A stretch of DNA of 8,792 nt from Bacteroidales bacterium (GCA_029934875.1 JAOZLK010000148.1:1-8792), one strand, 5' to 3'; positions 1 through 6,497 are shown, counted from the first letter of the stretch. A program made the numbers and translations. Notes: generated by a model from the sequence alone, not told the origin.

Positions 1-1
1 T

Positions 2-103
2 CACACCGAACGATTCCTGGGTAAAAGGAACATGTTTGAAAAGCCTGAAACCTTCCAGCACATGGTCGACCAGATCTACATCGCCCTCTACGATAAAAAA
101 TAG
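2..103 (+). CDS. C-terminal end of an unidentified protein (partial, 5' truncated)
   Basis: An open frame enters from the left edge (first full codon at position 2) and ends at TAG 101-103, giving 33 residues. It begins HTERFLGKRNMFEKPE and ends YIALYDKK. The segment is soluble, mixed charged and aromatic, with no membrane helix or recognisable motif, so I cannot name the family. It looks genuine because its codon choice (GAC, CAG, ATC, CTC, TAC) resembles the neighbouring genes and the non-coding, hairpin-rich stretch begins right after its stop. It is the only plus-strand gene and converges on the exb operon, so the two transcription units must terminate in the 200 bp between them. The chance that it is a random open tail is moderate, given its short length. 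Confidence 0.5.
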   Translation, partial: HTERFLGKRNMFEKPETFQHMVDQIYIALYDKK

Positions 104-173
104 CCCCAGATCTCTCTACAACACTTAGCCTTTTTCAATGCAGCCGTAAGCTGTATAAATCGGATGCTTCTAT

Positions 174-247
174 GTTAGGTACACCCGTGCAGAAGCCTCT
201 AAATATTTGCTTGCAAAGATTTTCAGCGATGCACGGGTGTACCTAAC
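174..247. repeat. Perfect 18-bp inverted repeat with 38-nt spacer
   Basis: The left arm is GTTAGGTACACCCGTGCA (174-191) and the right arm is its exact reverse complement (230-247). They are separated by 38 nt that contain a smaller TTTGC-TT-GCAAA palindrome at 206-217. The arms are GC-richer than the spacer, and no T tract follows on either strand, so this is not a standard intrinsic terminator. It lies between convergent genes, the usual place for REP-like or MITE-like palindromic elements. It could also be a back-up bidirectional termination or mRNA 3'-end stabilising structure. I see no other copy in the window. The structure is certain; its identity is unknown. Confidence 0.85.
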
Positions 248-251
248 GAGA

Positions 252-281
252 AAGAGGCCGTATCATTTGATACAGCCTCTT
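252..281 (-). terminator. Likely terminator hairpin of the exb operon
   Basis: AAGAGGC (252-258) pairs with GCCTCTT (275-281), and the inner TATC/GATA arms extend the stem to about 13-14 bp around a short AT loop. The single mismatch on the plus strand (C259/A274) becomes a G-U wobble in minus-strand RNA, so the stem is continuous only when read in the direction of the exb operon. It starts 24 nt after the last exbD stop and is followed by only a short T-rich stretch (CTCTTTCTC). Termination in this direction is therefore likely but not canonical. Confidence 0.6.
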
Positions 282-305
282 CGGTTCTATTAAAACAGGT
301 GGCTA

Positions 306-806
306 CTATCTTTGCCTTCCCTGCTTTCTGTATTCTTTCCTGGCCGAGTAGTTGATAATCAGTGCACGTGCCCTTCTGAGCGCCTGCTTTACATCATCCA
401 CTTTACCCATGGGAATATTCTCATCAATCCTCAGTGACATGATCATCTTTTTCTTATCAATCTCGGGTAGTTTTTCCCTTTCAAAAAGAACGAAATCCTG
501 TACCGATTCATAGGGGATACCCTCTTCATTCACCAGCTTGTCGTTAAGCTGAATAAGGGGTTCGGTTCCATACATCATGGCCACGTGTGCAACGGGGCGT
601 CCGACGTAGATATAGCTTACCAGAGATTTTTTCTCCAACTTCTTTACCTCGGTAGCTTCAGGCACTTTAACCTGAACCTGAACCTCGGTTTCCCTCATTG
701 TTGTCGACACCATGAAAAAGAATAAAAGCATGAAAACAATGTCAGGTAGTGAGGCCGTATTGATGCTTACGCCTTCTTTCCCTTTTTTTCTTCTGAATTT
801 AGCCAT
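306..806 (-). CDS. exbD: ExbD/TolR-family biopolymer transport protein (second copy)
   Basis: This 166-residue protein is the ExbD/TolR subunit of a proton-driven inner-membrane motor that, with ExbB, powers TonB and outer-membrane uptake. A basic cytoplasmic N-terminus (residues 1-12, FRRKKGKEG) precedes one membrane helix (about 19-38, LPDIVFMLLFFFMVSTTM) carrying the family's essential membrane Asp at D22. A periplasmic domain of about 125 residues follows, with the usual late helix (MGKVDDVKQALRRAR) and an Arg/Lys-rich tail. The ATG at 804-806 overlaps the TAA of the upstream exbD (TAATG), so translation is probably coupled. It is the last gene of the operon, with a hairpin 24 nt beyond its stop. 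Family assignment is firm; whether it serves TonB or another motor is not visible. Confidence 0.93.
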   Translation of the reverse strand: MAKFRRKKGKEGVSINTASLPDIVFMLLFFFMVSTTMRETEVQVQVKVPEATEVKKLEKKSLVSYIYVGRPVAHVAMMYGTEPLIQLNDKLVNEEGIPYESVQDFVLFEREKLPEIDKKKMIMSLRIDENIPMGKVDDVKQALRRARALIINYSARKEYRKQGRQR

Positions 807-1429
807 TATCTGTCGATGTTTTTTGGGTCTGATTCGGAAATATTCATCTTATAGATCTTCCGGATTCCATTATGAATCTCCTCTTCATTAGGACTGGTTG
901 TATTCAAATCTGCGTAGTCTTTCTCAAAGTAAAGATTACAGAATTCATTACGTAGTTGATTTACAGCGGCGACCAGTTCGTTCTGTACCTGCACGTACTT
1001 CCCATAAGTGGTGGAGCGGTCATTTTGAAGTGAGATTACACCCTTGGATACCTTTCCCCTCCAGACTCCGTCCGGAGGTAGCAGTGAAGAGCTTCCCGGG
1101 GGAAATTGTATCTCCACATCCTCTCTCTCGGGAAGGTTTACATCATTGGCGGGATTGGTAAAGAAATGAATGGTTTTGTCTTTTAAATCAAGCCGGTCCA
1201 TTTCCGCTCCTCCCACCATCAGGCGGTCGCTTCGGTTAAGGAGCACAACAAGCACATTTCGTTTGTTTACCTTTACTTCAACCTTTTCCTCTTCCTCCGG
1301 TTCGGGAGGAAGAAGTCTGGTGATCCCTGTATCAATATCCATGGTGGTGGTAACAAGGAAGAAAATCAGAAGGAGAAAGGCGATATCCGCCAGTGATCCT
1401 CCATTGACTTCCGGTGTTTCTCTTGCCAT
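806..1429 (-). CDS. exbD: ExbD/TolR-family biopolymer transport protein (first copy, long form)
   Basis: This 207-residue ExbD/TolR-type protein has a short N-terminus and one membrane helix at about residues 12-30 (SLADIAFLLLIFFLVTTTM), with the conserved membrane Asp at D15. An acidic-proline stretch (PPEPEEEE) follows the helix, then a periplasmic domain of about 160 residues, longer than in classical ExbD proteins of about 140 residues in total. The extra length lies mid-domain (about residues 85-140). Its start is 21 nt after the stop of the unknown membrane protein, and its stop overlaps the next exbD start by one base. Paired, divergent exbD genes after an exbB are common in Bacteroidota, where the two probably form a heterodimer in the ExbB pore. 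That stoichiometry is inferred from the family, not seen here. Confidence 0.93.
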   Translation of the reverse strand: MARETPEVNGGSLADIAFLLLIFFLVTTTMDIDTGITRLLPPEPEEEEKVEVKVNKRNVLVVLLNRSDRLMVGGAEMDRLDLKDKTIHFFTNPANDVNLPEREDVEIQFPPGSSSLLPPDGVWRGKVSKGVISLQNDRSTTYGKYVQVQNELVAAVNQLRNEFCNLYFEKDYADLNTTSPNEEEIHNGIRKIYKMNISESDPKNIDR

Positions 1430-1450
1430 TGGTTATGTTTTTCTAAGTTT

Positions 1451-2101
1451 TTATTTAAATGCCTTTGAAACAATGGCATAAAGAATGGACGCAAGCGCCA
1501 TCCCAAAAAGTATGTATGTCACAAAAAGAACTGTGTCTACCATCTTCAGAGTGCCTGGATCACTATTTCCTGTGCCGGTATACCCTATAATATCAATAGG
1601 TGTTCCGGAGGCCAGAAAATATGATATAAGCACCAGAACGGCAGCTCCTACAAGCACAAGTGCAAGTCTGATCAGTCCTTTTGGATTAGCTAAGATAGAA
1701 ATTAATGGGAAGACAATCGCGGCTATTGCTGTAAGCAGGATCAGTATATAGGCCCATACAAGTGCAATATCAACACGACTCCATACCAGTAATTCCCAGC
1801 CTGAGAGCACCTCCGAAGCAGATTTTGGCTCTGGAGGGGGTGCCATTGGTATAGCTGGAGCGGCAACTTCTGCCACTGTTGTATCCTCGATAGCAGTACC
1901 ATCCTCAGCAACTGCAGTGGTGTCGACCGTTGGCAAAGGAGCCAGGGGTGTAAGGTCCACAGGATTCGCCGCTTCCTGAACGCGATACTCCATGCCGTCA
2001 ATATCAACGGTTTTTGGGCTCACGTAGAAGAACAGAACCACTACAAGAGAAATTCCTGCTAAGATGAATAATATGATTCTAGTTATTTTTGAAAAAGCCA
2101 T
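1451..2101 (-). CDS. Unrecognised four-helix membrane protein of the exb operon
   Basis: This 216-residue protein belongs to no family I can name. Predicted helices lie at about residues 7-27, 112-136, 143-163 and 187-211. Helix 1 is followed by a non-membrane segment (about 28-105) that is rich in Pro, Ala, Thr and acidic residues, with TVDTTAVAEDGTAIEDTT followed by APAIPMAPPPEP. The last three helices form a compact bundle joined by short loops. The gene starts 6 nt after the exbB stop and ends 21 nt before the first exbD, so it is clearly in the operon. A membrane protein between exbB and the exbD pair recurs in Bacteroidota, suggesting an accessory subunit of the ExbBD motor. Its Ala/Pro/Glu/Thr linker resembles the one in the neighbouring ExbB. 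Function is unknown; the operon role is inference. Confidence 0.85.
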   Translation of the reverse strand: MAFSKITRIILFILAGISLVVVLFFYVSPKTVDIDGMEYRVQEAANPVDLTPLAPLPTVDTTAVAEDGTAIEDTTVAEVAAPAIPMAPPPEPKSASEVLSGWELLVWSRVDIALVWAYILILLTAIAAIVFPLISILANPKGLIRLALVLVGAAVLVLISYFLASGTPIDIIGYTGTGNSDPGTLKMVDTVLFVTYILFGMALASILYAIVSKAFK

Positions 2102-2107
2102 GGCTTC

Positions 2108-2929
2108 TTATTTTTTTGAATTATGTTTTACCAGCATGTCTACAAGGGAAATGGAAGCATCTTCCATTTTGTTTACGATGTTGTCAATCTGAGACACGAG
2201 ATAATTGTAGAAAATCTGGAGAATGATGGCCACCATCAGACCTGTTACAGTAGTGATAAGGGCAATCTTGATACCTCCTGCCACAACAGTTGGGGAGATA
2301 TCTCCTGCTGTTTGAATGTCGTCAAATGCAGAGATCATTCCAATTACAGTACCCATGAAACCAAGCATAGGAGCAATGGCGATGAAAAGTCCGATCCACG
2401 AGAGGTTTTTCTCCAGAAGACCCATCTGTACACTACCATAGGATACAACCGATTTCTCAACCACATCAATGCCTTCATCGGCCCGGTCAAGCCCCTGGTA
2501 GAATATACTGGCTACCGGCCCTCGGGTATTGCGGCAAAGTTCTTTGGCTGCCTCAACTCCACCATCGCTAAGGGCGGCTTCAACGTCGTCGAGAAGCTTT
2601 GTGGTGTTGGTGGATGCAAGGTTCAGGTAAATGACCCTTTCAAAGGACAGCGCCAGACCAAAAATCAAGGTCAGAAGTACAGCGCCCATAAAACCGGCAC
2701 CACCTTCAATAAATTTGGTTTTAATAGTGGTGTGCAGAACTGAAATTCCACCTCCTTCTTCAGCCGGTGCCGGAGCAACAGGAGCGACGGTCTGTGGAGC
2801 TGCAACCTCTTCAGCAACCTGTGTGGTATCATCTGCGGCAGGAGCTTCTGTTGAACCGTCCTGCGCAAAGATTGATGCTCCCATAAAAAGCATCCCGAAA
2901 ACGGCTATCAATGCAAATAATTTTTTCAT
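2108..2929 (-). CDS. exbB: MotA/TolQ/ExbB-family proton channel with N-terminal signal peptide
   Basis: This 273-residue protein is the proton-conducting channel subunit of an ExbB-ExbD motor in the inner membrane. Residues 1-22 form a signal peptide (MKKLFALIAVFGMLFMG..., likely cleaved after IFA). An Ala/Pro/Glu/Thr linker follows (about 23-60), then helix 1 (about 80-100), a cytoplasmic helical domain (about 103-175), helix 2 (about 178-202) with the family signature APMLGFMGTVIGMI at 186-199, and helix 3 (about 216-241) with the channel threonines T226/T227. This is the usual three-helix ExbB fold plus a secreted-type N-terminal extension. It is the first gene of a four-gene operon. The 5' leader of minus-strand RNA is A/C-rich (AAAACAAACAAACAACACC before ATG) without a Shine-Dalgarno sequence, as expected in this phylum. 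Confidence 0.94.
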   Translation of the reverse strand: MKKLFALIAVFGMLFMGASIFAQDGSTEAPAADDTTQVAEEVAAPQTVAPVAPAPAEEGGGISVLHTTIKTKFIEGGAGFMGAVLLTLIFGLALSFERVIYLNLASTNTTKLLDDVEAALSDGGVEAAKELCRNTRGPVASIFYQGLDRADEGIDVVEKSVVSYGSVQMGLLEKNLSWIGLFIAIAPMLGFMGTVIGMISAFDDIQTAGDISPTVVAGGIKIALITTVTGLMVAIILQIFYNYLVSQIDNIVNKMEDASISLVDMLVKHNSKK

Positions 2930-2985
2930 GGTGTTGTTTGTTTGTTTTACTATTTAATTATTAATGTGAATACTTCTATCTTTAA

Positions 2986-2993
2986 CAAAGTTA
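2986..2993 (-). promoter_or_regulatory. Candidate -7 promoter box of the exb operon
   Basis: Minus-strand TAACTTTG matches the Bacteroidota primary sigma -7 consensus TAnnTTTG exactly. It lies 57 bp upstream of the exbB ATG and just downstream of the tRNA-Ser 3' end, predicting a leader of about 50 nt. No clear TTTG-like -33 element is present about 20 bp further upstream, where the sequence runs into the end of the tRNA gene, so this is a partial match. Confidence 0.45.
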
Positions 2994-3010
2994 CTCATTA
3001 TTTGAGAACT

Positions 3011-3101
3011 TGGCGGAGAGAGAGGGATTCGAACCCTCGGTACCCTTTCGGGGTACACACGCTTTCCAGGCGTGCCAGTTCAACCACTCCTGCACCTCTC
3101 C
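3011..3101 (-). tRNA. tRNA-Ser (anticodon GGA)
   Basis: Read on the minus strand, this is a complete class II tRNA of 91 nt including an encoded CCA (3011-3013). The acceptor stem is GGAGAGG with TCTCTCC, with one G-U pair next to the T arm, and the discriminator base is G. The anticodon stem-loop is CACGC-CTGGAAA-GCGTG, so the anticodon is GGA, reading the serine codons UCC and UCU. The long variable arm GTACCC-CGAAA-GGGTAC is diagnostic of tRNA-Ser here, and the T arm is GAGGG-TTCGAAT-CCCTC. It lies between ansA and exbB on the same strand. A weak promoter-like TAGGTTTA at 3132-3139 is possible; co-transcription with ansA is also possible, because I see no terminator after ansA. Confidence 0.97.
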
Positions 3102-3244
3102 AGTTGATTTACTAATCATGGATAATGATTATAAACCTACTAACATTCAGTTTTTTATAAGAACACATCCCTCATTTAGAAGCCTAATGCTTCCCGGGAT
3201 AATTTCGCGGCGAAAAATACGAAAAAAATAATTAAAACGACTAC

Positions 3245-4282
3245 TCACAGGTGGGTGAATTCACCTTTGAGTGATTTATTTAAAAGCATTTTAACCTCAG
3301 CAATGGTCAGGCCCTGGCCCAAAAGGACCATCATTTTGGTAATTGCGGCTTCAGTAGTTGTGTCGTAACCGCTTATAACTCCGGCATTTAGCAGCTTTCG
3401 ACTTGTTTCGTACAGGCCCATTTCCACACTACCAATGTTACATTGGCTTACATCAAGTACAATAATTCCCCGGTCAAGTGCTTTTTTAATTCGGTTCAGG
3501 AACCAGGATCCAGTGGGTGCATTCCCCGCTCCATAAGTTTCCAGAATAATACCCTTTAGGCCTTCCATACCCAGAATTGCATCCAGGTGAGCGCCGTTAA
3601 TGCCAGGGAAGAGCTTAAGGATCGCAATCTCTGTGCAGAGGTTTTTGTGGACTTTCAGCTCCGGGAATTTTCCTGGGATCCTTACATCTTCACGATTGTA
3701 GACCAGGTGCACCCCGGCTTTGGCCAGGTAGGGATAGTTGGGAGACTGGAAAGCATTGAAATGTTCTGTGTTGACTTTTGAAGTGCGGTTCCCTCTGGAA
3801 AGTTTGCTTTCAAAGTAGATGCAAACCTCAGGCACCACCGGCTTTCCATACTCTTTAGCAGCTGCGATCATGATGGAGGTGATCATATTCTCTTTTCCAT
3901 CGGTACGAAGGGCTCCCAAAGGTAACTGGGCTCCTGTAAAAATAACCGGCTTGGCCAAATCTTCAAGCATGAAGCTCATAGCAGATGCTGAGTAGGCCAT
4001 GGTATCGGTCCCGTGCAGGATCACAAAACCATCGAAGAGGTGATAGTTTTCTTCGATAATCTCTGCAATCTTGATCCATGTAGCAGTATCAATGTCGGAT
4101 GAGTCAATGGGTGGATCGAAGCTTACGGACTCGATTTTGTAGCCATATCCCCTGATCTCGGGGAGATGTTGCATAATTTTTGTGAAATCGAAAGGCTTCA
4201 GGGCACCCTTTACAGGATCTTCATGCATTCCGATTGTACCACCGGTATAGATAAGTAATATGGAACGTCCTTCCTGAACCAT
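3245..4282 (-). CDS. ansA: Type I (cytoplasmic) L-asparaginase
   Basis: The product hydrolyses L-asparagine to L-aspartate and ammonia in the cytoplasm. It has 345 residues, close to the roughly 338 of enterobacterial AnsA, and no signal peptide, which separates it from periplasmic type II enzymes. The N-terminal catalytic motif is IYTGGTIG with the nucleophile Thr at T16. The second motif, HGTDTMAYSA, supplies T92 and D93, and RGNRTSK supplies the catalytic Lys at K169. The C-terminal domain carries the type I pattern SQCNIGSVEMGLYE and the GYDTTTEAAITKMMVLLGQG block linked to allosteric control. The ATG lies 2 nt after the tatD stop, so the two form an operon. A 12-bp palindrome, GGTGAATTCACC (3254-3265), covers the last codons but has no T tract, so I do not call a terminator. 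Confidence 0.96.
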   Translation of the reverse strand: MVQEGRSILLIYTGGTIGMHEDPVKGALKPFDFTKIMQHLPEIRGYGYKIESVSFDPPIDSSDIDTATWIKIAEIIEENYHLFDGFVILHGTDTMAYSASAMSFMLEDLAKPVIFTGAQLPLGALRTDGKENMITSIMIAAAKEYGKPVVPEVCIYFESKLSRGNRTSKVNTEHFNAFQSPNYPYLAKAGVHLVYNREDVRIPGKFPELKVHKNLCTEIAILKLFPGINGAHLDAILGMEGLKGIILETYGAGNAPTGSWFLNRIKKALDRGIIVLDVSQCNIGSVEMGLYETSRKLLNAGVISGYDTTTEAAITKMMVLLGQGLTIAEVKMLLNKSLKGEFTHL

Positions 4283-4284
4283 CC

Positions 4285-5055
4285 TTATTTTGTGAGTTGG
4301 AAAAGTTCGAGAGCATTACGTGAGGTAATGGCCCCGATCTCTTCAATATTCAAGTTATAAATTTCTGCCACTTTAGTTGCAATCTGAATCAGATAACTGC
4401 TTTCGTTTCGCCTTCCCCTGAAGGGAACGGGTGCGAGGAAGGGGGAATCGGTCTCCAGCAGTAGTCGATTCGGGGGAAGCTCTTCTAATACTTGCCAGAG
4501 CTCAGAATTCTTAAAGGTGACTATGCCATTGATCCCTATATGAAATCCATAAGAGAGTGCTTTACGGAGCTCTGCTTTGCCACCGGTAAAGCTATGGAAC
4601 ACACCATTCAATCCCTCTGTGCCGCTTTCGTCCAGCATTCTGAATATCTCATCAAAGGAATCCCTGGCATGTATGACCAGAGGAAGGTTCAGTTTTTTAG
4701 CCCACTCAATCTGGGCCTTAAAGGCAATCTCCTGTTCCTTTAGAAAGGTTTTATCCCAGTAAAGATCAATTCCCGTTTCGCCTATGGCAACAATTCCCGG
4801 TCTGTCCAAGTGCTTTTCAACGGCACGAAGTTCTTCCAGGTAGTTTTCCTTAACCGAAGTGGGATGCAGCCCCATCATGGGAAAGCACTTTCCGGGGTAG
4901 TCCATTGCCATGGAAAACATTGCCTCAATGCTTGAGCTGTCAATGTTTGGCAAGAACATCCTTGTGATCCCGGCCTCAATGGCTCTGCTGACCATTTTGT
5001 CCCGGTCGTCGGAGAATGCATCCAGGTAAAGGTGTGTATGTGAATCGATGAACAT
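4285..5055 (-). CDS. tatD: TatD-family metal-dependent hydrolase (3'-5' DNase)
   Basis: This 256-residue amidohydrolase-fold protein is full length for TatD. Metal ligands and signatures are in order: the HxH pair H6/H8 in FIDSHTHLYL, E93 in AIGETGIDLYW, H129 in LPLVIHARDS, H154 in GVFHSFTGG, and D203 in LLLETDSPFLAPVP. TatD proteins are cytoplasmic metal-dependent nucleases that degrade single-stranded or damaged DNA. The exact substrate here is inferred from the family. It is the first gene of a two-gene unit with ansA (2-nt gap). A TAnnTTTG promoter box lies just upstream (5072-5079), and its 5' leader would be only about 10 nt. Confidence 0.95.
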   Translation of the reverse strand: MFIDSHTHLYLDAFSDDRDKMVSRAIEAGITRMFLPNIDSSSIEAMFSMAMDYPGKCFPMMGLHPTSVKENYLEELRAVEKHLDRPGIVAIGETGIDLYWDKTFLKEQEIAFKAQIEWAKKLNLPLVIHARDSFDEIFRMLDESGTEGLNGVFHSFTGGKAELRKALSYGFHIGINGIVTFKNSELWQVLEELPPNRLLLETDSPFLAPVPFRGRRNESSYLIQIATKVAEIYNLNIEEIGAITSRNALELFQLTK

Positions 5056-5071
5056 TTTTTCTAAGCGGCTA

Positions 5072-5079
5072 CAAAAGTA
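5072..5079 (-). promoter_or_regulatory. Candidate -7 promoter box of tatD-ansA
   Basis: Minus-strand TACTTTTG is an exact match to the Bacteroidota -7 consensus TAnnTTTG, 16 bp upstream of the tatD ATG (5053-5055). About 20 bp further upstream the only -33-like sequence is a run of six T, which is also the T tract of the gdhA terminator. If this is the promoter, the tatD mRNA leader is very short. Confidence 0.5.
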
Positions 5080-5097
5080 AGATAAATAGAGGGTATT

Positions 5098-5134
5098 AAA
5101 AAAGGGGCCTGTAAAGATTGTCAGGCCCCCTTTT
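5098..5134 (-). terminator. Intrinsic terminator after gdhA (possibly bidirectional)
   Basis: GGGGCCTG (5104-5111) and CAGGCCCC (5122-5129) form an 8-bp GC-rich stem with a 10-nt loop. In minus-strand RNA the stem is preceded by AAAAG and followed by six T (5103-5098), a textbook Rho-independent terminator 22 nt beyond the gdhA stop. The plus strand has four T after the stem, so it could also stop transcription in the opposite direction, though no plus-strand gene is nearby. Confidence 0.9.
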
Positions 5135-5156
5135 CAATGATCCAGTTTCTTTCCCG

Positions 5157-6497
5157 CTAAACAGCTCCCTGGGCCATCATTGCATCGGCTACTTTTACAA
5201 AGCCTCCGATGTTAGCCCCCTTCACATAGTCTACGTATCCACCTGATTCGGTTCCGAAGTCCACGCAGGTCTGATGGATATTTTTCATGATGGTTTGCAG
5301 CCTGGCATCAACCTCTTCCCTGGACCAGGGCAGCCTCATGCTGTTCTGGGTCATCTCCAGTCCCGAAACTGCAACACCTCCTGCATTGGCAGCTTTCCCG
5401 GGTCCGTAAAGTATTTTGGAGCTCAGGTATAATTCAATTGCATCCGGGGTGGAGGGCATGTTGGCACCCTCACTGATTACCTTGCAACCATTATTAATCA
5501 GCGCCTCGGCATCAGAAAGATTAAGCTCGTTTTCAGTGGCGGAAGGGAAAGCCACATCACACTTCACATGCCAGGGACGCTTGCCTTCAAAATACTCGCA
5601 GCCAAACTTGGCGGCATATTCCTTAATCCTTCCCCTGCGTATGTTCTTAAGCTCCATTACCCAGGCCAGCTTTTCAGCATCAATTCCATCGGGATCGTAG
5701 ATAGATCCCTGTGAGTCGGATAGCGTGACCGCTTTGCCTCCAAGTTCTGTAAGCTTCTCCACTGTGTACTGAGCCACGTTCCCCGATCCTGAGACAGCAG
5801 CGATTTTTCCTTTCAGCGAATCTCCGTTGGCCATGAGCATCTCATTGGCGAAATAAACTGCCCCGTACCCGGTGGCTTCAGGCCTGATCAGGCTCCCGCC
5901 CCATCCAAGTCCTTTCCCGGTAAGAACGCCGGTAAATTCATTTCGAATCCTTTTGTACTGGCCAAACATAAATCCAATCTCACGACCGCCCACACCTATA
6001 TCCCCGGCCGGTATGTCTGTATTGGGTCCGATGTGCCTGCTGAGCTCGGTCATAAAACTCTGGCAGAAGCGCATCACCTCGTTATCTGATTTACCCTTGG
6101 GGTCGAAATCAGAGCCACCCTTTCCGCCTCCCATGGGAAGGGTAGTCAGGCTGTTCTTCAGAACTTGTTCGAAAGCAAGAAACTTGAGGATCCCAAGGTT
6201 TACCGTGGGATGAAACCTCAATCCGCCTTTATAGGGCCCAATGGCTGAGTTCATTTCGATGCGGAATCCGCGATTTATCTCCACCTCACCCTTGTCATTT
6301 ATCCAGGGTACTCTGAACAGGATCACCCTTTCTGGCTCAGCGATCCGTTCAAGAATCTTGGCATGTTTGTACTTGGGGTTTTCCTCAATAAAGGGGATCA
6401 GCGATTCGGCGACTTCGTGTACCGCCTGATGAAATTCCGGCTCGGCCGGGTTTTTGGCCTTAATTTTGGCCATGAATTGGTCAACTCTGGGATCCAT
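5157..6497 (-). CDS. gdhA: Glutamate dehydrogenase, hexameric, probably NADP-specific
   Basis: The enzyme interconverts glutamate with 2-oxoglutarate and ammonia. At 446 residues it has the standard length of the small hexameric family. Substrate-domain residues are present: K90 in GPYKGGLRFHP, K114 in QVLKNSL, the catalytic Lys K126 in PMGGGKGGSDFDPKG, and D166 in PAGDIGVGGREIG. The nucleotide domain has the Rossmann loop VSGSGNVAQ (235-243), followed by LSDSQG at the end of the second strand, which resembles NADP-dependent enzymes such as enterobacterial GdhA. An in-frame ATG at 6543-6545 would add 16 basic residues. I chose the ATG at 6495-6497 because family members start at MDPRVDQFM-like sequences and the leader before it is A/T-rich. 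It stands alone between dprA and a strong terminator. NADP specificity is inferred from similarity. Confidence 0.96.
   Translation of the reverse strand: MDPRVDQFMAKIKAKNPAEPEFHQAVHEVAESLIPFIEENPKYKHAKILERIAEPERVILFRVPWINDKGEVEINRGFRIEMNSAIGPYKGGLRFHPTVNLGILKFLAFEQVLKNSLTTLPMGGGKGGSDFDPKGKSDNEVMRFCQSFMTELSRHIGPNTDIPAGDIGVGGREIGFMFGQYKRIRNEFTGVLTGKGLGWGGSLIRPEATGYGAVYFANEMLMANGDSLKGKIAAVSGSGNVAQYTVEKLTELGGKAVTLSDSQGSIYDPDGIDAEKLAWVMELKNIRRGRIKEYAAKFGCEYFEGKRPWHVKCDVAFPSATENELNLSDAEALINNGCKVISEGANMPSTPDAIELYLSSKILYGPGKAANAGGVAVSGLEMTQNSMRLPWSREEVDARLQTIMKNIHQTCVDFGTESGGYVDYVKGANIGGFVKVADAMMAQGAV

Noticed and set aside
2123..2743. 206-codon plus-strand open frame opposite exbB
   Set aside because: It lies wholly antisense to a well-supported ExbB with the family signature, and its product is Cys/His/Asn-rich with no domain pattern.
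3011..3101. tRNA-Ser as an integration site for a mobile element
   Set aside because: No integrase, direct repeat of the tRNA 3' end or foreign-looking cargo is present on either side within the window.
3179..3215. Two short palindromes (GAAGC-CTAAT-GCTTC and TTTCG-CGG-CGAAA) downstream of ansA
   Set aside because: The stems are only about 5 bp, and no T tract follows on the minus strand, so I do not call a terminator for ansA.
3010..3231. Plus-strand open frame beginning MAEREGFEPSVPFRGTH
   Set aside because: Its first part is the exact antisense of the tRNA-Ser gene. The EREGFEPS string is a known artefact of reading tRNA genes backwards, and the rest is A/T-rich spacer.
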